Below, piece by piece: positions 58,264-64,000 of a stretch of DNA of 64,000 bases (positions are counted from its first letter, which is position 1; every line of letters starts with the position of its first letter). This DNA comes from an uncultured Oscillibacter sp. (GTDB taxonomy: Bacteria; Bacillota; Clostridia; Oscillospirales; Oscillospiraceae), in assembly GCA_910577405.1 (NCBI GenBank), contig CAJTMG010000008.1:1-64000 (forward strand), in the 5' to 3' direction. The position numbers were made by a program, and so were the translations under genes. Below the pieces are notes generated by a model, which was not told the DNA's origin, did no database searches, and worked only from the letters and a program-made list of their open reading frames with translations.

Positions 58264-60714
58264 TTAATCTGCGGCATTGCAGTCCGCGAAAATATGCAGT
58301 CCCCGGTTGGCCTTGTTCCCGGCAAAGTCCCGCAGAAGCCAACTGATACGGTCCCGGGCGTTCCTGTCGTTCTTCCCCGTCAAAAGCATCCGATAACGAA
58401 ACTGATTATTTACCTTCAGCACCGGCGCGGGGGCGGGTCCCAGAATTTCCGCATTTTGTCCCGCAAACAGACGCCGCAGTGTCTCCCGGACGCCCATGGC
58501 CCCCCGAAGCACCGCGCCTTCCTCCACGCCGGAAACCGTAATCGTAAAGATATCCGCAAAGGGAGGGCAGCCCCGCAGCCGCCGCATTTCCAGTTCGCTC
58601 TCCAGAAACCGTTCGTAGTCCTGACCGGCGGCGCTCTGAATCACATCGTTGCCGGGCGTGTACGTCTGAATCACAGCCCGTCCCGTTTTTCCGCCCCGGC
58701 CCGCGCGCCCTACCACCTGGGTCAGCAGGCTGAACGTTCGTTCCGAAGCCCGGTAGCTGTCCACGTAAAGCGACAGGTCCGCCGCCAATACACCCACCAG
58801 GGTCACATTTTCAAAATCCAGTCCCTTGGCCACCATCTGCGTGCCCAAAAGAATCGGTATCTGTTCTTTTTCAAACCGGTTCAGCAGCTTTTCATGACTG
58901 CCTCCGGCGGTGTCCGCGTCCATGCGCAGAACTTTTGTTTCTGGGAATATCCGGCCCAGCTCTTCCTCTACCTTCTGCGTCCCCGTCCCAATCTGCTTCA
59001 TGATGCCTCCGCAGACCGGACATTCTTCCATCACCCTTTGAGAGTGGCCGCAGTGATGGCACATCAGCCTTCCATTGGCAGAGTGATAGGTCAAAGCCGC
59101 GCTGCATCGAGGGCACCCGGGCACATGGCCGCACTCGCCGCACAGAAGCATCCGGCTGTTTCCACGGCGGTTCAGAAACAGAATGCTCTGCTCCCCGCTG
59201 GATAAATTCGCCTCCAGTTCCCGGCGGAGGTCTGCGCCGATCAGTCCCGAATTCCCCGCCTTGACTTCTTCCCGCAGGTCCGCGATCAGCACCTTGGGCA
59301 GGCTGTGCTCATTATAGCGCTTCCGCAAAACAGCCGTCTGATAATGCCCTTTTTTTGCCGCCCACGCAGTCTCAATGGATGGCGTAGCCGAACCTAGAAG
59401 CAGTACCGCGCTATCCCGGGCACAGAGAAACTTGGCAATGTCCCTGGTATGATACCGCGGCGGGTTCTGGGACTGATAACTGCTCTCCTGTTCCTCATCC
59501 AGAACAATCAGCCCGATATTTTGCAGCGGCGCGAAAATAGCCGAACGGGTTCCCAGCACCACCTGCACCTCGCCCCGCCGGATACGTTTCCACTGGTCGC
59601 AGCGTTCCGACATCCGGAGGGCGCTGTGGAGCATAGCCGCACGATCCCCGAAGTAGGAACGGAATTTCCGCATCATCTGGGGCGTCAGGACAATTTCCGG
59701 CACCAGCACAATGGCGGTCTTTCCCTGGGACAGTATTTCCTGAACCAGCCGTAAATAGACCTGGGTTTTGCCGCTTCCTGTGACTCCCTGGAGCAGCACC
59801 CCGGAAGCCTTTCCATCACGGGCCAGCGCCAGAATCTGCTCATACGCCGCCTGCTGCTCTTCGCTCAGAATAATCGGCTCTCCCGGCTCCACAGTCTCCT
59901 GCTGAGGCACCCGGAGGACTTCCATCTCTGTGATCGTCAGCAGTCCGGCCTTTTCCATTGCCCGCATAGTCCGCAGAGACGCGCCGGTAAAATAGGTCAC
60001 GTCGCTGCAGGCCGTCCGTCCATTTGCCGCCAGAAGCTTTACAATTTCCCAGCGGGCCGATGCGGAATGCTTCCTGGCCTCCACCGCGGCCAACGCTTCC
60101 TCCGCGTCAATAGCCAGCTCCGCCATCTTCTGCGTCTTATCGGAAATTTTCCGGTCCGCCTCCGCCTCCAGCCACACAACGCCCGCTTTCTCCAATCCAT
60201 GAAGCGCCGTTATGCACTCCGGGCCCAACTGTTCCCGCAGGTCCTCCTGATTGGCGCTTCCCTTGGCGGAGATCAGGGCATCCAGCACCGCCGGGCCGTG
60301 TTTGATCCCTTCGGCGGCGGCTTTTGCGGCTTCCGGGTCCAGCTCCGCCGTCAGATGCCAGACCTCCCGCAGGCGATACCAAAGTCCCGCGGGAAGCAAT
60401 GTCTTTACGGCCTCGAACAGCGTGCAGAAATAACGCTGGCGCATCCAGTAGGCCAACGAAAGCCCTGCCGCGTCCAGCACCGGCTCCTGGTCCAGAATGG
60501 CCGTCAGTGGTTTGAGTCCCTGCTCCTTGACGCCCTCGGTCCTGGCCAGAATCACCCCTTCCGACAGCCGGTTCCCCCGTCCGAAGGGCACCGTCACCCG
60601 CATTCCAGGCAAGGCCGCTTCCGCCATCGTCTCCGGGACCAGATAATCATAGGGCTTGTCAATGGAATAGGGCGCGGCGCTGACTGCCACCTTGACAATT
60701 GCCGCAGTCTCCAT
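58264..60714 (-). CDS. priA: Primosomal protein N' (replication restart helicase)
   Basis: 816 residues. DNA-binding N-terminal domain, SF2 helicase with Walker A GVTGSGKTQVYLRL and DEEQESSYQSQ, and a zinc-binding insert of eight cysteines (CGECGHVPGCPRC ... CHHCGHSQRVMEECPVCG). It restarts stalled forks. coaBC, usually next to it in B. subtilis, is absent here. Confidence 0.96.
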   Translation of the reverse strand: METAAIVKVAVSAAPYSIDKPYDYLVPETMAEAALPGMRVTVPFGRGNRLSEGVILARTEGVKEQGLKPLTAILDQEPVLDAAGLSLAYWMRQRYFCTLFEAVKTLLPAGLWYRLREVWHLTAELDPEAAKAAAEGIKHGPAVLDALISAKGSANQEDLREQLGPECITALHGLEKAGVVWLEAEADRKISDKTQKMAELAIDAEEALAAVEARKHSASARWEIVKLLAANGRTACSDVTYFTGASLRTMRAMEKAGLLTITEMEVLRVPQQETVEPGEPIILSEEQQAAYEQILALARDGKASGVLLQGVTGSGKTQVYLRLVQEILSQGKTAIVLVPEIVLTPQMMRKFRSYFGDRAAMLHSALRMSERCDQWKRIRRGEVQVVLGTRSAIFAPLQNIGLIVLDEEQESSYQSQNPPRYHTRDIAKFLCARDSAVLLLGSATPSIETAWAAKKGHYQTAVLRKRYNEHSLPKVLIADLREEVKAGNSGLIGADLRRELEANLSSGEQSILFLNRRGNSRMLLCGECGHVPGCPRCSAALTYHSANGRLMCHHCGHSQRVMEECPVCGGIMKQIGTGTQKVEEELGRIFPETKVLRMDADTAGGSHEKLLNRFEKEQIPILLGTQMVAKGLDFENVTLVGVLAADLSLYVDSYRASERTFSLLTQVVGRAGRGGKTGRAVIQTYTPGNDVIQSAAGQDYERFLESELEMRRLRGCPPFADIFTITVSGVEEGAVLRGAMGVRETLRRLFAGQNAEILGPAPAPVLKVNNQFRYRMLLTGKNDRNARDRISWLLRDFAGNKANRGLHIFADCNAAD

Positions 60715-60729
60715 GCCTCGCCCTCCCGC

Positions 60730-60990
60730 TTACATCTCTTCCTCTTCGATCATCGTCCTGGTGCCGTCGGCGTTCAGCTTTCCGTCGGCCACCTCGTGAA
60801 TCGCCAGGGTCACCGGCTTTTCCTCCAGATGAACATGGGCCTTCTCCGCGTCCTCCGCAATCTGCCGCGCGCGCCGGGCCACTACGTTCACCAAAAGATA
60901 GCGGTTCGGAACCACCGCGTTCAGTTTGCTCATGGCAGGATACAGCATCATAACACAATCAACCTCTTCTCTATGATAGTCCGCGGTCAT
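60730..60990 (-). CDS. rpoZ: RNA polymerase omega subunit
   Basis: 86 residues. MLYPAMSKLNAVVPNRYLLVNVVARRARQIAEDA is the omega core; the tail is longer and acidic. The start overlaps the gmk stop by four bases. Confidence 0.92.
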   Translation of the reverse strand: MTADYHREEVDCVMMLYPAMSKLNAVVPNRYLLVNVVARRARQIAEDAEKAHVHLEEKPVTLAIHEVADGKLNADGTRTMIEEEEM

Positions 60991-61583
60991 TTCCCGCTGA
61001 TAATCTCCATCCGTTCCTGGGGCTTGCAGTGCTCGGCAGTCATAATGGCCTCCAATTCCCGGACGGCTTCCTCAACCGTGTCGTTGATGACAAAATACTC
61101 ATAGGTATGAGCCGTCTGGAATTCCACCTTTGCCCGCACCAAACGTTTCTGAATCTTCTCGATACTGTCCGTTTTGCGTCCAATCAGACGGCGTTCCAGC
61201 TCGGCCCAGCTTGGCGGCGCAATGAAAATCCGCACCGTTCCCGGACGCTTGGCCGCCACCTGTATGGCCCCCTGTACCTCGATATCCAGAATCACGTCCC
61301 GGCCCTCGTCCATGGCTGCGTCCACGAAGCGCTTCGGCGTGCCGTAAAAATTCCCTACATACTCCGCGTACTCCAGAAACTGGTCATCGGCGATCCACTG
61401 CTGAAAGGTGTCCACATCCAGAAAGTGATAATGCACGCCGTCAATCTCTCCCGCCCTGGGCTGCCGGGTCGTGGCGGAAACGGAGAAATAAATATCCTTC
61501 CGGCGGTCCAGAAGGGCCTGCAAAACTGTGCTCTTGCCTACGCCGGAGGGTCCGGAAACTACAAACGTCTTTCCTCTTCTCAT
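60987..61583 (-). CDS. gmk: Guanylate kinase
   Basis: 198 residues. P-loop [21 protein letters not shown]-binding [20 protein letters not shown] and the lid region. Converts GMP to GDP. It overlaps remA by four bases. Confidence 0.96.
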   Translation of the reverse strand: MRRGKTFVVSGPSGVGKSTVLQALLDRRKDIYFSVSATTRQPRAGEIDGVHYHFLDVDTFQQWIADDQFLEYAEYVGNFYGTPKRFVDAAMDEGRDVILDIEVQGAIQVAAKRPGTVRIFIAPPSWAELERRLIGRKTDSIEKIQKRLVRAKVEFQTAHTYEYFVINDTVEEAVRELEAIMTAEHCKPQERMEIISGK

Positions 61584-61834
61584 ACGTCCTCCTTTTTCTC
61601 ATCCTCTGCCGGCCATCCGCCAAAGCGTTCCACCGGAAGCGCCGACAATATCACATGGTCGCTGTCCATAATAAAAATTGCCGCAGTCTTTCTTCCATAT
61701 GTGGCGTCGATCAGCATCCCCCGTTCCCGGCTCTCCTGGACCATCCGACGGATCGGCGCGGAATCCGGCCCCACCACCGCCACTACCCGTTCCCGGGAAA
61801 CCATGCTGCCAAAACCTATGTTGATAAATTCCAT
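61580..61834 (-). CDS. remA: RemA/DUF370 extracellular matrix regulator
   Basis: 84 residues. [31 protein letters not shown] and [29 protein letters not shown] are diagnostic for RemA, a DNA-binding ring protein that activates biofilm-matrix and osmoprotection genes in B. subtilis. Its place before gmk is conserved. Confidence 0.94.
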   Translation of the reverse strand: MEFINIGFGSMVSRERVVAVVGPDSAPIRRMVQESRERGMLIDATYGRKTAAIFIMDSDHVILSALPVERFGGWPAEDEKKEDV

Positions 61835-61895
61835 ATTTCCTTATTTTCCATTCGTTGTTCCCCTCCCGGAAGATTTTACCTCCGGAATCGGGAAA

Positions 61896-62771
61896 TCATT
61901 CGATATTCTGCACCTGTTCCCGCATTTTTTCCACTTCCGCCTTCAGATTCACCACAACCTGGGCGATGGACACGTCGTTGCACTTGGAGCCGATGGTATT
62001 GGACTCCCGGTTGACCTCCTGAATCAGGAAATCCATCTTCCGCCCCATGGGTTCGCTGGATTCCAGCATGGTCCGCAGCTGGGCCACGTGACTCCGCAGG
62101 CGCACTGTCTCCTCATCCACCGCAATCTTGTCCGCATAAATAGCCGCCTCCATCAAAATCCGTTGGGGGTCGACGGAAACGGACTGCAAGACCTCCTGCA
62201 TTCTCGCGTTCAGCTTGGCCCGGTACTCCGCCACCGTCTCCGGCGAACGGGCTTCCACCTGCCCAGTATATGTTTCAATGGAAGTCAAACGTCCGCCAAT
62301 GTCCTCCGCCAGCTTCTCCCCTTCCACGGCACGCATTGCGTTAAAGGCTTCCAGCGCCTGATCCAGCACCGCGCACAGGTCTGCCGTCACCGCTTCCAGA
62401 TCATCGTCCGCCTTGGTCACCGTCAGCACGTCCGGGAAGCGCGCCAGCAGGTCCGGCGTTACCCGGTAAGCCACAGGACCGCAGACCTCCGCCAGCTCGT
62501 TCAGCGCCGCCGCGTACTGCCCCGCAAGCTCCCGGTTCACCGTCACCTGAGCGGCGCCTGCGGCTTCCACGCTCACAAACACATCCACTTTCCCACGGGA
62601 TACCGCCTGCTGCACACGCTTCTTCATGGCGTCCTCTGCAAAAATATACACCCGCGGCATCTTCACAGTACAATCCAGATACCGGTTATTCACCGCCCGG
62701 ACCTCCACCGTAATATCCCGGCCGTCCCGCGTCTCTCTCGCCCGGCCATATCCGGTCATGCTCTTAATCAC
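61896..62771 (-). CDS. YicC/YloC-family endoribonuclease
   Basis: 291 residues. MIKSMTGYGRARETRDGRDITVEVRAVNNRYLDC at the start and EVNRESNTIGSKCNDV near the end are the family marks. Endoribonuclease implicated in small-RNA and mRNA turnover. It begins the conserved yloC-remA-gmk-rpoZ order. Confidence 0.94.
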   Translation of the reverse strand: MIKSMTGYGRARETRDGRDITVEVRAVNNRYLDCTVKMPRVYIFAEDAMKKRVQQAVSRGKVDVFVSVEAAGAAQVTVNRELAGQYAAALNELAEVCGPVAYRVTPDLLARFPDVLTVTKADDDLEAVTADLCAVLDQALEAFNAMRAVEGEKLAEDIGGRLTSIETYTGQVEARSPETVAEYRAKLNARMQEVLQSVSVDPQRILMEAAIYADKIAVDEETVRLRSHVAQLRTMLESSEPMGRKMDFLIQEVNRESNTIGSKCNDVSIAQVVVNLKAEVEKMREQVQNIE

Positions 62772-62790
62772 TCTTGTCTCCCCCTATTCA

Positions 62791-63381
62791 TCAGCAGCAG
62801 AAAAAACCTGGACAGAACATATACGCGCAGCACAGCGGCAGACAAGGATTCCCCGCGCACATGGTGCCAAAGGGTTCGCCTCCGGTCTGGAAGCCTCCCC
62901 GACGGCCTTCCATCATATCCAGCGCCCGGCGGTACTCCATATTTCCCGGGTCCATCTGGCAGGCTGTCTGGTAATACCGCGCCGCCTCGTCCATCCAGCC
63001 TCTCCGAAGACACACCGCGCCTTTCAGGAAATTCCACTCCGCGTTATGATCGCTGATATTTGCCAGCAGCGCATCCGCACGGCTGATATCCCCCACCTGA
63101 ATCGCGGCCCGCACCTGCTGGAGGACAGAGCTTCCCGTCCCGCGGTACTGCTGGTCCTGATAGCCGCCATATCCACTGGCAGTCCGTCCGCTTCCGCGCC
63201 TGCGCTGTACTTCCTCGTACGCAGCGTTGATTTCCTTCATCTTCTCTTGGGCCAGGTCCGCAAGGGGGTTGTCGTGGTAATTATCGGGGTGGTATTTCTT
63301 CGCGAGCTTCCGGTACGCCTGCTTGATTTCCTCGTCTGTGGCGCTCTCCGAAATGCCGAGGGTCTGATAGGGATCGTTCAT
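62791..63381 (-). CDS. DnaJ-domain protein
   Basis: 196 residues. An N-terminal J domain ([38 protein letters not shown]) with the HPD triad, a linker rich in Gly/Tyr, a TPR-like helical part ([37 protein letters not shown]) and a C-terminal Cys-rich tail ending in CPGFFCC. It is not DnaJ itself (no zinc domain) and likely acts as a specialised Hsp70 co-chaperone. It overlaps the preceding DUF5685 gene by four bases. Confidence 0.85.
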   Translation of the reverse strand: MNDPYQTLGISESATDEEIKQAYRKLAKKYHPDNYHDNPLADLAQEKMKEINAAYEEVQRRRGSGRTASGYGGYQDQQYRGTGSSVLQQVRAAIQVGDISRADALLANISDHNAEWNFLKGAVCLRRGWMDEAARYYQTACQMDPGNMEYRRALDMMEGRRGGFQTGGEPFGTMCAGNPCLPLCCAYMFCPGFFCC

Positions 63382-64000
63382 GTGTCTCTCTCCTGCGTTT
63401 TTTTCTTACGGCTCCTCTTCCGAAACCTCCCCTCCAGCACCGCTCTCCCTACCTGGAAGAGTCCGGCGTAAAGGGTCCTTTGCAGCACCGGCGTCCAGAC
63501 GCCAAAGTCCCACAGCTCAAAGGCGCTGATCATCATCCATATCGACTGGTCCAGCGTCCGGGCGAACTCCTGCCGGGTATTCTCCGTCCACTGGCCGTCC
63601 GCCAGCCCAAACCGCAGCGCCACTGGATTATAGTTCCCGGACGCGGCGTCCTTCTTCAAATCATCGGCGGCGTCCACCAGGTACACCCAGCGGCCCAGAT
63701 GGTACAGCATCTGCGCCAGCACCCGCCGCCGTACCGGGTCCCGGACCTCCGACGCGGCCTCCTGCAGCAGCACCGCAAACGCGTCCGCCGCCCGGTCAAT
63801 GGACGCGCATTGAGCCTGCTCCAGCTCCGCCAGACGCGCAAGCTGCCTCCGGGTACTCTCCGTAAAGCCAGGCCGTGCTGTCGACGCCTTTCGGTAAGCC
63901 GGTTCCAGCACCCCTGAAAGCCCACGGTATTTCAGTCCATGCAGCCAGTCATGATCTGCAACGCCGTCCCGGAGCTGCCAGTAGGCCAGAATCACGCTCT
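63378..64000 (-). CDS. DUF5685-like protein, truncated by the window edge
   Basis: The visible 207 or so codons are the C-terminal part of a longer protein that continues beyond position 64000; the GTG at 63993-63995 is an internal Val, not the start. Helical sequence ([51 protein letters not shown]) typical of the DUF5685 family, which in many Clostridia stands before a DnaJ-domain gene, as here. Function unknown. Confidence 0.7.
   Translation of the reverse strand, partial: SVILAYWQLRDGVADHDWLHGLKYRGLSGVLEPAYRKASTARPGFTESTRRQLARLAELEQAQCASIDRAADAFAVLLQEAASEVRDPVRRRVLAQMLYHLGRWVYLVDAADDLKKDAASGNYNPVALRFGLADGQWTENTRQEFARTLDQSIWMMISAFELWDFGVWTPVLQRTLYAGLFQVGRAVLEGRFRKRSRKKKTQERDT

Noticed and set aside
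61029-63056. Long plus-strand open frame opposite gmk, remA and yicC
   Set aside because: It covers three certain genes of the other strand and several gene boundaries.
1-64000. CRISPR arrays, tRNA or rRNA genes, insertion sequences
   Set aside because: No regularly spaced repeats of 25-40 bases, no cloverleaf or rRNA-like segments and no transposase frames were found on reading through both strands.

Overview
The window is a stretch of chromosome from a spore-forming, low-to-moderate GC member of the Bacillota, class Clostridia, most likely an Oscillospiraceae-type gut anaerobe (Flavonifractor/Oscillibacter-like; inferred from gene content and codon use, not from a database search). The supporting markers are a PolC-type replicative polymerase, SigH, SpoIVA, a SipL-like LysM protein, a SpoVM micro-protein, RemA, PrkC/PrpC and a pyrophosphate-type phosphofructokinase. 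There are no rRNA or tRNA genes, no CRISPR array, and no insertion sequence or prophage that I can recognise.

Layout. 1-1,750: a hotdog thioesterase and a membrane-anchored XRE regulator, both leftward. 1,973-13,727: one rightward housekeeping run, pyrH-frr-uppS-(unknown)-cdsA-dxr-rseP-GNAT-ispG-polC-(unknown), which joins nucleotide supply, ribosome recycling, isoprenoid/undecaprenyl and phospholipid synthesis and replication. 13,812-23,148: a mixed section with ferritin, a thioesterase, the leftward polyamine ABC operon potA-potB-potCD (permease and binding protein fused), a HAAS/PadR pair, an RluA-type pseudouridine synthase, small enzymes and unknowns. 23,234-35,932: rightward information-processing genes: DUF177-rpmF, kinase-like and phosphoesterase genes, ruvC-ruvA, three odd genes, ruvB, an AAA ATPase pair, glmM, sigH, a zinc-ribbon protein, a DUF1858 protein, trmK-nif3, and yebC. 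36,268-43,529: a Xer-type recombinase, a putative amidase, divergent fba/pfp (glycolysis), an ECF sigma/anti-sigma pair, and divergent coaX/ogt. 43,734-49,994: a spore-coat foundation block (spoIVA, sipL, spoVM, a 54-aa membrane protein), interrupted by a rightward amino-acid ABC operon. 50,103-64,000: a long leftward operon (DUF5685, DnaJ, yicC, remA, gmk, rpoZ, priA, def, fmt, a zinc peptidase, rsmB, rlmN, prpC, prkC, rsgA) whose order largely parallels the Bacillus subtilis ylo region and ends next to spoVM, as it does there.

Most interesting signals. (1) A 24-codon spoVM beside sipL and near spoIVA; spoIVA and sipL each carry a matching SigE-type promoter with the same -10 core and downstream sequence. 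(2) A sigH gene whose consensus promoter leaves essentially no leader, suggesting a leaderless mRNA. (3) A divergent coaX/ogt promoter pair in which both promoters appear to use the same palindromic -35 hexamer. (4) A dispersed intergenic motif (a purine-rich half followed by CTTTACAG), concentrated around the ruv genes. (5) A strong hairpin with an unused Shine-Dalgarno-like tract in the leader of the Xer recombinase gene. No wholly new multi-gene system is evident; the unexplained material is mostly small genes and intergenic structure.
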